From NCBI GenBank assembly GCA_029932425.1, contig JAOZQC010000044.1, forward strand, positions 1-12,353: a stretch of 12,353 nucleotides of DNA. Reading direction: 5' to 3'. Below the pieces are notes generated by a model that was not told the origin of the DNA, ran no database searches, and saw only the letters and a program-made list of their open reading frames with translations. Of this stretch, positions 1-7,020 are shown one piece after another; the first letter of the stretch is position 1; the number at the start of each line of letters is the position of its first letter. Made by a program: the position numbers and the translations under genes. This DNA is from Planctomycetota bacterium. GTDB lineage: Bacteria > Planctomycetota > JAJSAM01.

Positions 1-1091
1 ACCTCCCCGGAGCAGAGTATCGCGGCGATGCGTTCCGCCGCCCGGCCGTCCCACAGATCCGGCACCCGACCGGTCCCGACCTCGCCTCGGAGCACCCCGT
101 CGAAAGCCGCCAGGATTCGACCGGGATCGCTCCCCACCAGCACGTTCGTGCCCTGATCGACGGTGATGGGGCGCTCGGTGTTCGCGCGCAGGGTGAGACA
201 GGGGACCCCGAGGGCCGTCGTCTCCTCCTGGATGCCGCCGGAATCGGTGAGCGCGACCATAGCATCAGCCATGAGCGCCAGGAAGTCGAGATATCCGAGG
301 GGTCCCAGGAGCCTGAGGCCCCGGATGGACTCCGCTCTCCCGAGGAGGCCGTGGGCCTCGAGCGCGGCCCGGGTCCGGGGGTGGACGGGGAAGAGCACGG
401 GGACCCGGGCGGCGATGCCCTCGAGCGCGGTGAGGATCCCCGAGAGGGCCCCCGCGTCATCCACGTTCGACGGCCGGTGGAGGGTGAGCAGCGCGTACGC
501 GCCCGGCTCCACGCCGTACCGGTCCAGCCCTCCCCGAGCCCGGGCCCGGTCGCGGTGGGCGAGCAGGGTGTCGATCATCACGTTCCCCACGAGGTGGACG
601 CGCTCGGGGGGGACGCCCTCGCGGGAGAGGTTCTCCACGCCGCTCGGCTCGCTCACGAAGAGCCGGTCGGAGAGGGCGTCCGTGAGCCGCCGGTTGATCT
701 CCTCCGGCATCTCCGGGTCGAAGGAGCGAAGGCCGGCCTCCACGTGCGCCACCGGCACGCGGAGCTTGGCGGCGGTGAGGGCGCAGGCCAGCGTGGAGTT
801 CACGTCCCCCACCACCACCACCCGGTCGGGCCGCTCCCGCAGGAGGAGCGGCTCGAACCGGAGCATGATCTCCGCCGTCTGCCGGGCGTGGGTGGCCGAG
901 CCGACCTCGAGGTTCACGTCCGGCCGGGGGATGGACAGCTCCTCGAAGAACACGCGGGACATCTCCGCGTCGTAGTGCTGGCCGGTGTGGACCAGGCGGA
1001 GGCGCACCCCCTTCCGCCGCCCGAGCGCGCGGTGGACGGGCGCGATCTTCATGAAGTTCGGCCGCGCCCCCGCCACCAGGAGCAGCTTCAA
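1..1091 (-). CDS. wecB: UDP-N-acetylglucosamine 2-epimerase (non-hydrolysing), 3' end cut by window edge
   Basis: This enzyme interconverts UDP-GlcNAc and UDP-ManNAc in the cytosol and supplies ManNAc-type sugars for surface polysaccharides. My translation gives 363 residues, and the frame is still open at base 1. Family members are usually about 370-380 residues, so only the tail is missing. Visible motifs are the N-terminal GARPNFMKIAPV (8-19), HTGQHYD (35-41), GDVNST with D96 (95-100), HVEAGLRSFD with E118, MPEEINR with E130/E131, TLHRPSN with H205, and LTDSGGIQEE (281-290). These cover the conserved Asp/Glu/Glu/His positions of WecB. I chose the TTG at 1091 because it lies just before GARPN, overlaps the upstream stop as TTGA, and has GGAGG seven bases ahead; the next ATG is inside the fold. 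WbpI-type epimerases acting on UDP-diacetamido-uronate are related, so the exact substrate is less sure than the fold. Confidence 0.92.
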   Translation of the reverse strand, partial: MKLLLVAGARPNFMKIAPVHRALGRRKGVRLRLVHTGQHYDAEMSRVFFEELSIPRPDVNLEVGSATHARQTAEIMLRFEPLLLRERPDRVVVVGDVNSTLACALTAAKLRVPVAHVEAGLRSFDPEMPEEINRRLTDALSDRLFVSEPSGVENLSREGVPPERVHLVGNVMIDTLLAHRDRARARGGLDRYGVEPGAYALLTLHRPSNVDDAGALSGILTALEGIAARVPVLFPVHPRTRAALEAHGLLGRAESIRGLRLLGPLGYLDFLALMADAMVALTDSGGIQEETTALGVPCLTLRANTERPITVDQGTNVLVGSDPGRILAAFDGVLRGEVGTGRVPDLWDGRAAERIAAILCSGE

Positions 1092-2041
1092 CGCTCCGCC
1101 TCCGCCAGCCAGGCGGCGAACCGGCGCACCCCCTCCTCGAGGGGCACGGAGGGCCGGTACCCGAGCTCCGCCGCCGCCCGGTCCACGCACGCGGAGGTGA
1201 GAGGCACGTCGCCCGGCTGGTCGGGGAGCCGCTCCACCTCGGCCTCCCGGCCAAGCGCGGCCGCCAGGATCGTCACCAGGTCGGCGAGCCGGACCATCCG
1301 GGAGCCGCCCAGGTTGTAGACCCGCCAGCCCCGGCACCGGTCGAGGGCCCGCACCGTACCGTCCACGATGTCGGAGACGTAGGTGTAATCGCGCGCGCTC
1401 GATCCGTCTCCGAACATGGGAATCGGACGCCCCGCCCGGAGGAGCCGCGCGAACTTGTGGATCGCCATCTCCGGTCTCTGCCGCGGGCCGTACACCGTGA
1501 AGTAGCGCAGGCAGGTCACGGGGAGCCCGTGGAGGTGGTGGAACGTGTGGCAGAGCAGCTCCCCGGCCTTCTTGGTCGCCGCGTAGGGGGAGACGGGGTG
1601 GTCCACGCGGTCGTCCTCCCGGAAGGGAGGGTCCTTGCGCTCCCCGTACACGGAGGACGAGGAGGCGAAGAGGAAGCGCTCCACGCCCCGCTTCACCGAG
1701 GCCTCGAGAACGAGGGCCGTGCCGCGCTCGTTCACGTCCACGTAGAGGGCCGGCCTCTCGATCGAGGGCCGCACGCCCGCCATCGCGGCCAGGTGGATCA
1801 CCGCCGAGGGCCGCGGATCCTCCAGGGCCTCGGCCAGGGCGGCGGGATCCCGGATGTCGCCCTCCACGAAGCGGAAGGCCGGGTTCCGGAAGAGGGCCTC
1901 GAGGTTCCGCCGCTTGAGCGCGGGGTCGTAGAAGTCGTTCAGGTTGTCCAGGCCCGTCACCCGGTCGCCGCGCGCGAGCAACGCCTCCGCCACGTGGGAC
2001 CCGATGAACCCCGCCGCCCCCGTGACCAGGATCGCCGCCAT
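1088..2041 (-). CDS. NAD-dependent epimerase, UDP-glucuronate 4-epimerase-like
   Basis: This is an extended short-chain dehydrogenase/reductase of 317 residues that probably converts UDP-GlcA to UDP-GalA in the cytosol. It shows the Rossmann motif TGAAGFIGS (7-15), LDNLNDFYDP (31-40), HLAAMAGVRPSIE (83-95), the SSSSVYG segment (127-133), the catalytic Y153-x3-K157 pair, and FTVYGPRQRPEMA (181-193). The LDNLNDFYDP and FTVYGP..RP(D/E)MA signatures are typical of UDP-glucuronate 4-epimerases (GAE/Cap1J type), not of GalE or TviC/WbpP, which have LDNFSTG-like loops. The ATG at 2041 shares one base with the upstream stop (TGATG). Only a weak ribosome site (GGTGAAG) precedes it, so translation is probably coupled. 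The frame stays open upstream, but that part lies inside the dehydrogenase gene and is nonsense. UDP-GlcNAcA 4-epimerisation is possible if the neighbouring dehydrogenase makes UDP-GlcNAcA. Confidence 0.85.
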   Translation of the reverse strand: MAAILVTGAAGFIGSHVAEALLARGDRVTGLDNLNDFYDPALKRRNLEALFRNPAFRFVEGDIRDPAALAEALEDPRPSAVIHLAAMAGVRPSIERPALYVDVNERGTALVLEASVKRGVERFLFASSSSVYGERKDPPFREDDRVDHPVSPYAATKKAGELLCHTFHHLHGLPVTCLRYFTVYGPRQRPEMAIHKFARLLRAGRPIPMFGDGSSARDYTYVSDIVDGTVRALDRCRGWRVYNLGGSRMVRLADLVTILAAALGREAEVERLPDQPGDVPLTSACVDRAAAELGYRPSVPLEEGVRRFAAWLAEAER

Positions 2042-3330
2042 CAGATCTTCACCACGTTGCCGCCCTCGATGCCCCGCGTGGCGTTGCGCGTGTCCACCAC
2101 CAGCGGAAAGGCGGCCACGATGGCCCGGTAGTCGAGGCACCGGTGATTCGTGGTGATCACGGCGCAGTCGTACCGGCCGTCCTCGAGCGGCACGGACTCC
2201 AGGGTCTCCCCGTTCAACCTGAGCCTCGGCACGTAGGGATCGTGGTAGGAGACGGAGGCCCCCCACTTGACGAGGAGCTTCAAGATGTCCAGGGCCGGGG
2301 ACTCCCTCACGTCGTCGATGTCGGGCTTGTAGGCGACCCCGATCACCAGCACGCGCGAGCCGTTCACGGGCTTCCCGAGCCGGTTCAACCCCGAGATCAC
2401 CTTCGAGAGCACGTAGTCGGGCATCTGGGAGTTCACGTCTCCCGCCAGCTCGATGAACCTCGCCTTGTAGTTCAGGGTCTTCAGCTTCCAGGAGAGATAC
2501 AGCGGATCGATGGGGATGCAGTGCCCCCCGAGCCCCGGTCCGGGGTAGAAGGGCATGAACCCGAACGGCTTCGTGGCCGCGGCGTCGATGACCTCCCAGA
2601 CCTCGATCCCGAGCCGATCGCACATGATCGCGATCTCGTTCACGAGCCCGATGTTCACGCTCCGGAACGTGTTCTCGAGGAGCTTCACCATCTCCGCCGC
2701 CCCGGTGGAGGAGACCGGCACCACCGTCTCGATCGCCTGGGCGTACAGGGCGGCGGCCAGCCGCGTGCAGGCGGGAGTGACGCCGCCCACCACCTTCGGC
2801 GTGTTCCGGACGCCGTATTCCTCGTTGCCCGGGTCCACCCGCTCCGGGGAGAAGGCGAGGAAGAAGTCCCGCCCCACCTCCATGCCCGAGCGGGACAGGA
2901 TCGGCAGCACCAGCTCCTCCGTGGTTCCGGGGTAGGTGGTGGATTCGAGGACCACGAGCTGGCTTCGCCGCAGCCGCCCCGCCACCGCCTCCGTGGCGGC
3001 CATGACGAAGGACATGTCCGGGTCCTTCGTCTTGGACAGCGGGGTGGGCACGCAGATGGAGATGGTGTCCGCCTCCCCCAGCCGGTCGAGGTCCGCGGTG
3101 GCCTCCAGCTTCCCCCCGGACACCAGGGGGGCGAGCGTCCCGGACGGCACGTCCTGGACGTACGACTCCCCCCGGGAGATCGCCGCCACCTTCTCTTCGG
3201 AAGCATCGATCCCGAGCACCCGGAATCCCGCGGCGGCGAACTCCACGGCGAGGGGCAGGCCCACGTACCCGAGACCGATCACTCCCACCCGCGCCGTCCT
3301 CCGCTCGATCCTGTCCAGAAGCTCATCCAT
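2041..3330 (-). CDS. UDP-sugar 6-dehydrogenase, WbpA-type (UDP-GlcNAc or UDP-Glc)
   Basis: This 429-residue NAD-dependent enzyme oxidises C6 of a UDP-hexose to the uronic acid by two successive NAD-dependent oxidations. Seen in the sequence are the Rossmann motif GLGYVGLPLAV (19-29), CVPTPL (93-98), ESTTYPGTTEE (129-139), FSPERVDPGN (160-169), STGAAEMVKLLEN (208-220), the catalytic-cysteine motif GLGGHCIPIDP with C271 (266-276), and the C-terminal UDP-binding part with GVAYKPDIDDVRESPAL (331-347). From memory these blocks are very close to Pseudomonas WbpA (UDP-GlcNAc 6-dehydrogenase), including AATKPFGF and PGPGLGGHCIPIDP. The flanking genes, a UDP-GlcA decarboxylase and a UDP-GlcA 4-epimerase, instead call for UDP-GlcA, the product of a UDP-glucose dehydrogenase. 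The substrate is therefore open. The ATG at 3330 overlaps the upstream stop by 8 bases and has GAGGAG seven bases ahead. Confidence 0.9.
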   Translation of the reverse strand: MDELLDRIERRTARVGVIGLGYVGLPLAVEFAAAGFRVLGIDASEEKVAAISRGESYVQDVPSGTLAPLVSGGKLEATADLDRLGEADTISICVPTPLSKTKDPDMSFVMAATEAVAGRLRRSQLVVLESTTYPGTTEELVLPILSRSGMEVGRDFFLAFSPERVDPGNEEYGVRNTPKVVGGVTPACTRLAAALYAQAIETVVPVSSTGAAEMVKLLENTFRSVNIGLVNEIAIMCDRLGIEVWEVIDAAATKPFGFMPFYPGPGLGGHCIPIDPLYLSWKLKTLNYKARFIELAGDVNSQMPDYVLSKVISGLNRLGKPVNGSRVLVIGVAYKPDIDDVRESPALDILKLLVKWGASVSYHDPYVPRLRLNGETLESVPLEDGRYDCAVITTNHRCLDYRAIVAAFPLVVDTRNATRGIEGGNVVKI

Positions 3331-4261
3331 GTACGCGCTCCTCGAAGTAGGGAAGCGACTTCCGGAGGCCGCTCACCAGGTCCACCACGGGCTCCCAGCC
3401 CAGGAGCTCCCGGGCCCGGGTGATGTCCGGCCTCCGGGTCTTCGGATCGTCCACGGGCAGGGGCCGGTACACGATCTCGCTCCGGCTCCCGGTGACCTCC
3501 AGCACGGTGCGGGCGAACTCCAGGATGGTGGTCTCCGTCGGGTTGCCGATGTTCACGGGGTCGGAGGTGTCGGAGTGCGCGAGGCGCACGATCCCGTCCA
3601 CGAGATCCGAGACGTAGCAGAAGGACCGGGTCTGCCGGCCGTCGCCGAAGACCGTGATGGGCTCCCCCCGCAGCGCCTGGGACATGAAGGCGGGAAGGGC
3701 GCGACCGTCGTTCAGGCGCATCCGCGGCCCGTAGGTGTTGAAGATCCGCGCGATCCGGGTGGGAATCCCGTGGTACCGGTGATAGGCCATGACCATGGCC
3801 TCCGCGAACCGCTTCGCCTCGTCGTAGACGCCGCGGGGTCCCACGGGGTTCACGTTCCCCCAGTACTCCTCCCGCTGCGGGTGCTCCAGGGGATCGCCGT
3901 ACACCTCCGAGGTGCTGGCGAGCACGAACACCGATCCCTTCTCCCGCGCGAGGCCCAGCGTCTTGTGCGTGCCGAGGGCCCCCACCTTCAGCGTCTGGAT
4001 CGGGAGCTCCTGGTAGTCCACGGGGCTCGCGGGAGAGGCGAAGTGGAGGATGAGATCGAGCCGCCCGGGAACGTGGAGGAACTCCGTGACGTCCTGCTTC
4101 ACGAACCGGAAGTGGTCCCGGCCCAGGAGGTGCTCCAGGTTGGACATCGACCCCGTGAGCAGGTTGTCCATGGCGATCACTTCGTAACCGTCGGAGAGCA
4201 GGCGGTCGCAGAGATGCGACCCCAGGAAGCCCGCCCCGCCGGTGATCAGGGCCCGTTTCAT
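3323..4261 (-). CDS. UDP-glucuronate decarboxylase (UDP-xylose synthase)
   Basis: This enzyme oxidises UDP-GlcA at C4, loses CO2 and re-reduces the product to give UDP-xylose in the cytosol. At 312 residues it matches bacterial UXS, which lacks the N-terminal anchor of animal forms. Family signatures are TGGAGFLGSHL (7-17), MDNLLTGSMSNLEHL (31-45), HFASPASPVDY (73-83), the STSEVYGDP segment with E119 (116-124), GPRGVYDEAKRFAE with Y146 and K150 (141-154), NTYGPRMRLNDGR (175-187) and RSFCYVSDLVDG (212-223). The FASPASPVDY and GVYDEAKR motifs separate UXS from dTDP-glucose dehydratases and from GalE. The ATG at 4261 overlaps the ligase stop as ATGA and has GGGAG seven bases upstream. The frame runs on upstream to 5932, but that extension is a shadow of the ligase gene. 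It needs UDP-GlcA, which bears on the substrate of the downstream dehydrogenase. Confidence 0.92.
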   Translation of the reverse strand: MKRALITGGAGFLGSHLCDRLLSDGYEVIAMDNLLTGSMSNLEHLLGRDHFRFVKQDVTEFLHVPGRLDLILHFASPASPVDYQELPIQTLKVGALGTHKTLGLAREKGSVFVLASTSEVYGDPLEHPQREEYWGNVNPVGPRGVYDEAKRFAEAMVMAYHRYHGIPTRIARIFNTYGPRMRLNDGRALPAFMSQALRGEPITVFGDGRQTRSFCYVSDLVDGIVRLAHSDTSDPVNIGNPTETTILEFARTVLEVTGSRSEIVYRPLPVDDPKTRRPDITRARELLGWEPVVDLVSGLRKSLPYFEERVHG

Positions 4262-5670
4262 GTCGTCTCTCCCGCCTCCGAGTCCCCGGAGTCCGTCGCA
4301 CTCTCCCGCCCCGCGCCCGCCGCCTGTCCCAGGAGGCCGCCCGCCAGCACGGTGGCGGCAAGGAGGTTCGCGGGAATGTGGAGGCTCACGTCGACGAGCC
4401 CGTGCACGCCGATCGCCGCCAGCCCCACGGCACCTCCCACCGCCAGGCCCCGCCGGCCCGGGGAGCCCCCCGCCAGCTTCCACAGCTTCCGGGCCAGAAG
4501 GAAGGCAAACAGGACCCAGAGCAGGAATCCCACCGCCCCGCCCTCCGCAAGCTGCTGGAACCAGTCGCTCTCCGCGTGCGTGAAGCGGCGCGACGGTTCG
4601 AACTCCTGGTAGCGGGGGAACACGTAGGGAAATGTACCGAGCCCCGTCCCGAGCGCCGGGTAGCGCCCCGCCATGGAGAGGACGTTCGCCCAGAGCCGGG
4701 GACGGTTCAGGTAGCGGCCCGAGGGCAGGATCCGCTCCAGCACCGAGGTCGAACGGCCCAGCGTCCCCGCGAGGGCCGCCACCAGGAGGAGCACCGCGAC
4801 CCCCGCCACCCACCGGAGCCGCACCCTCCGCGCCCGGATCCCCAGCACCACCGCCGTCCCGCCCAGCGCCGCCACCAGGGCCAGGGCCGCCCCGCGGGAG
4901 CCGCTGGCGAACACCGCGGTCGCCAGGAGGAGCACCCCCACCGCGGGCAGGATGATCCGCACGGCCCGCGTCCCCCGCGTGAACTCCCCGAGGCGCTCCC
5001 AGAAGTCGAGACGGGCGTCCTGGCCCCGCAGGATCACCACCCTCCGGCGCAGCAGGAGGGCCAGCATCGCGCCCAGGCAGATCAGCATGAGCCCCGCGAA
5101 GTGGTTCTTGTTCACGTAGGTCCCGAAGGGGGTGAGCACCTCGCCGTACCGGTAGAGACCGAAGACCCGGGTCTCTCCGCCCGCCGACCCCGTGGCGCCG
5201 ACCGCGGAGAGGACGAAGGCCAGGACCGCGTGGACCACCCCCGCCAGGGCGAGCAGGCGGAACGACATCCGGGAACGCCGGCGGGCGAGGGCCGCGAGGA
5301 GCAGCGCGAACCCGAGGAGGAGCACCACCTGCTCCAGGGTGGCGCCGGGGTACACGGACAGGCCGGGAACGCCCTCCCCCCCCGGGGGACGGGGGAGCCG
5401 GAGCCGTTCGGGCGAGACGAGGGCCGTGAACCAGCAGGGCCAGGGGAGGAGCTGGACGGCCCCCAGGACGACGAGCCCGAAGACGGGAAGGAGGACGGCC
5501 GTGAATCCCGCCCTCCCCCGGGGAAACACGATCCCCACGGCCCCCAGCACCAGGCAGGCGGCGGCGAGCACCATGCTCCACTCGGTGTTCACGGACCCGA
5601 TGGGCAGCGGCGCCCACACCACCAGCAGGAAGAGGACCGCCCACCACGCTCGCCCCGCCGCCCGCCTCAC
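4258..5670 (-). CDS. O-antigen ligase / Wzy polymerase family membrane protein
   Basis: This 470-residue multi-spanning inner-membrane protein belongs to the O-antigen ligase/polymerase superfamily (Wzy_C type). It acts on undecaprenyl-linked glycans at the periplasmic face. Hydrophobic segments lie near 9-24, 33-49, 56-73, 111-129, 138-159, 190-207, 238-255, 259-278, 286-302, 377-394 and 407-424. Typical motifs are PFGTYVNKNHFAG (181-193), SGSRGAALAL (256-265), a large periplasmic loop with RPRLWANVL and GTGLGTFPYVFP (341-352), then HAESDWFQQLAEGG with H365 (365-378), and HGLVDVSLHIPAN (423-435). In an export cluster with a Wzz/kinase and no O-antigen genes in view it is more likely the repeat-unit polymerase than a lipid-A ligase, but sequence alone cannot decide. 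The GTG at 5670 overlaps the TPR-gene stop as GTGA behind a purine-rich GGAGGAGGGGAAGG. The longer open frame to 5826 lies inside the TPR gene and is rejected. Confidence 0.85.
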   Translation of the reverse strand: MRRAAGRAWWAVLFLLVVWAPLPIGSVNTEWSMVLAAACLVLGAVGIVFPRGRAGFTAVLLPVFGLVVLGAVQLLPWPCWFTALVSPERLRLPRPPGGEGVPGLSVYPGATLEQVVLLLGFALLLAALARRRSRMSFRLLALAGVVHAVLAFVLSAVGATGSAGGETRVFGLYRYGEVLTPFGTYVNKNHFAGLMLICLGAMLALLLRRRVVILRGQDARLDFWERLGEFTRGTRAVRIILPAVGVLLLATAVFASGSRGAALALVAALGGTAVVLGIRARRVRLRWVAGVAVLLLVAALAGTLGRSTSVLERILPSGRYLNRPRLWANVLSMAGRYPALGTGLGTFPYVFPRYQEFEPSRRFTHAESDWFQQLAEGGAVGFLLWVLFAFLLARKLWKLAGGSPGRRGLAVGGAVGLAAIGVHGLVDVSLHIPANLLAATVLAGGLLGQAAGAGRESATDSGDSEAGETT

Positions 5671-7007
5671 TTGGCCTTCCCCTCCTCCGCCAGGCGGTCG
5701 GCGAGCGCCCGCCAGCCCTCGTTCCCGGGATCGAGGTCCGCGGCCCGGCGGGCGTGGAAGGCGGCGATCCGGCGGTTTCCCACCTCGAGGAAGCAGAGCG
5801 CCAGGAGGTGGTGGGCGAGGGCGCACGACGAATCATCGAGGAGGATCTGTCGGAGCACGGGAAGGGCCCGCGCGTGCCCCCCCGAGGCCACCAGAGCCTC
5901 CGCCCACTCCAGACGGACCTCGAAGGGCGCATCCCCCCGCGAGACGAGGCGCCCCCAGAACGAGGCCCGGTCCGCGGCCTTCACCGCCGAGGCCCGGAGG
6001 ATCCCCGCCAGGAGCGGGACCGGGGCGCCCGCCTCGCGGGCCCGGAGGAGGGCCTCCCGGCCCTCCTTCACCCTCCCCGCGGCCAGGAGCGCCCGGCCCA
6101 GGAGCTCCCAGGCGCGGAAGGCCTCCCCCAGGAGGGCCCGGGCGTCTTCCAGGTGCTGGAGGGCTCCCTCGGGATGGCGGCGTCCGAGGAGGAAGCGGGC
6201 GTAGTCCAGGTGGATCCGCGCCTCTTCCGTCCCTCCGCCGGGGATCCCGCCGTCGAGCTCCCGGGCGGCCCGGATCGCCCACTCCCACCTCCGGGCCGCC
6301 ACGAGGTGGCCCACCACCTCCCGGAGGGGGACCCCGGCCCGCGCGAAGTCCTCCCGGACCTCCTCGTAGTCGTAGGCCTTTTCCAGGAAGGTGGCGGCCA
6401 TGCGGCGCGGATCGTGCCGCATGGCCCGGATGGCGGCGTGCAGGAGATCGGCGCGTCCCCGGTCCTCCCGGTACCGGGCCCAGAGGTAGCGCCCCGCGCG
6501 CGCGCAGACCGCGGGGTCGAGGGGCGCCAGGCGGACGGCCGCCTTCGCCTGCTCGTCCGCGAGCCCCCGATCCCCCAGGGCGGCGGCGGTGAGCCACACC
6601 CCCTCCCGCACGGAGGCCACCGTGGGAGCGCGCCGCGCCGCCTCGAGGAACTCCTCCCGGGCCCGCAGGAGGAGCATCCCGGCGGTCGCCCCGCCCCCGG
6701 CCCGCCCCGTCGCCTCCTCCCACAGCCACCAGCCCGCCCGGGCCGGGTAGCGGTAGTCCAGCGGGGCGGCTTCCGCGGCCCCGTCCAGGAGATCCGCGGG
6801 CCCGCCCCCCCCGCCGCCGCCCCCCGGCTTCAGGATCTCGACGAGGGGATCGGGGAGCGCGGCGCTCGAGAGGGAGTTCACCGACCAGGCGGCCCCGGCC
6901 AGGCGTCCGGCCAGGATCAGGGCGGCCCCCGCGGGGACGAGGAGGAGCAGCCGGAGAAGCCGGTCCCGGACGAGGCGCCCCGCCTCCGGAATGGTTCTCT
7001 CCGGCAC
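5667..7007 (-). CDS. Membrane-anchored TPR-like protein of unknown function
   Basis: I do not recognise a specific family. The 446-residue product has a basic N terminus, one strong hydrophobic segment (about 17-41), a low-complexity run of eight glycines (62-69), and then an alanine/arginine/leucine-rich, all-helical body. The end of the body (about 365-443) reads like tetratricopeptide repeats: paired helices with small residues at the expected places, and EVGNRRIAAFHARRAADLDPG (409-429) is close to a TPR consensus. Weaker repeat-like stretches appear near 112-165 and 264-325. It probably sits in the inner membrane with the helical scaffold in the periplasm. It lies 13 nt after the kinase stop and overlaps the polymerase/ligase by 4 nt. 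Ligase/polymerase proteins are often fused to, or encoded with, TPR modules, so an accessory role in polymer assembly is inferred. The GTG at 7007 was chosen because it puts the hydrophobic segment at the N terminus; no nearby in-frame ATG exists. Confidence 0.75.
   Translation of the reverse strand: MPERTIPEAGRLVRDRLLRLLLLVPAGAALILAGRLAGAAWSVNSLSSAALPDPLVEILKPGGGGGGGGPADLLDGAAEAAPLDYRYPARAGWWLWEEATGRAGGGATAGMLLLRAREEFLEAARRAPTVASVREGVWLTAAALGDRGLADEQAKAAVRLAPLDPAVCARAGRYLWARYREDRGRADLLHAAIRAMRHDPRRMAATFLEKAYDYEEVREDFARAGVPLREVVGHLVAARRWEWAIRAARELDGGIPGGGTEEARIHLDYARFLLGRRHPEGALQHLEDARALLGEAFRAWELLGRALLAAGRVKEGREALLRAREAGAPVPLLAGILRASAVKAADRASFWGRLVSRGDAPFEVRLEWAEALVASGGHARALPVLRQILLDDSSCALAHHLLALCFLEVGNRRIAAFHARRAADLDPGNEGWRALADRLAEEGKAK
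6801..6824 (-). repeat. Poly-glycine codon run in the TPR-like gene
   Basis: Eight consecutive Gly codons (GGG/GGC) encode residues 62-69, between the membrane anchor and the helical body. They probably form a flexible linker. The C/G homopolymer runs make this a likely place for sequencing or assembly length errors, but the frame is intact on both sides. Confidence 0.85.
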
Positions 7008-7020
7008 CCTCTCCCCCCGC

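Noticed and set aside
1..1091. WbpI-type UDP-diacetamido-uronate 2-epimerase instead of WecB
   Set aside because: The motifs GARPNFMKIAPV and TLHRPSN fit ordinary UDP-GlcNAc 2-epimerases better, and the aminotransferase, acetyltransferase and oxidase genes of the WbpBED pathway are absent from the window. It is not fully excluded.
1088..2623. A longer version of the epimerase starting at 2623
   Set aside because: The added 194 residues lie inside the dehydrogenase gene in another frame and are non-protein-like. The Rossmann motif begins right after ATG 2041.
3323..5932. A longer version of the UDP-glucuronate decarboxylase starting at 5932
   Set aside because: The extension overlaps the ligase gene out of frame and is Gly/Arg/Pro junk. 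The family N terminus starts at ATG 4261.
4378..6204. A 608-codon open frame on the plus strand opposite the ligase and TPR genes
   Set aside because: The product is a Pro/Arg/Glu/Gln/His-rich mirror of the real minus-strand genes, with no recognisable motif.
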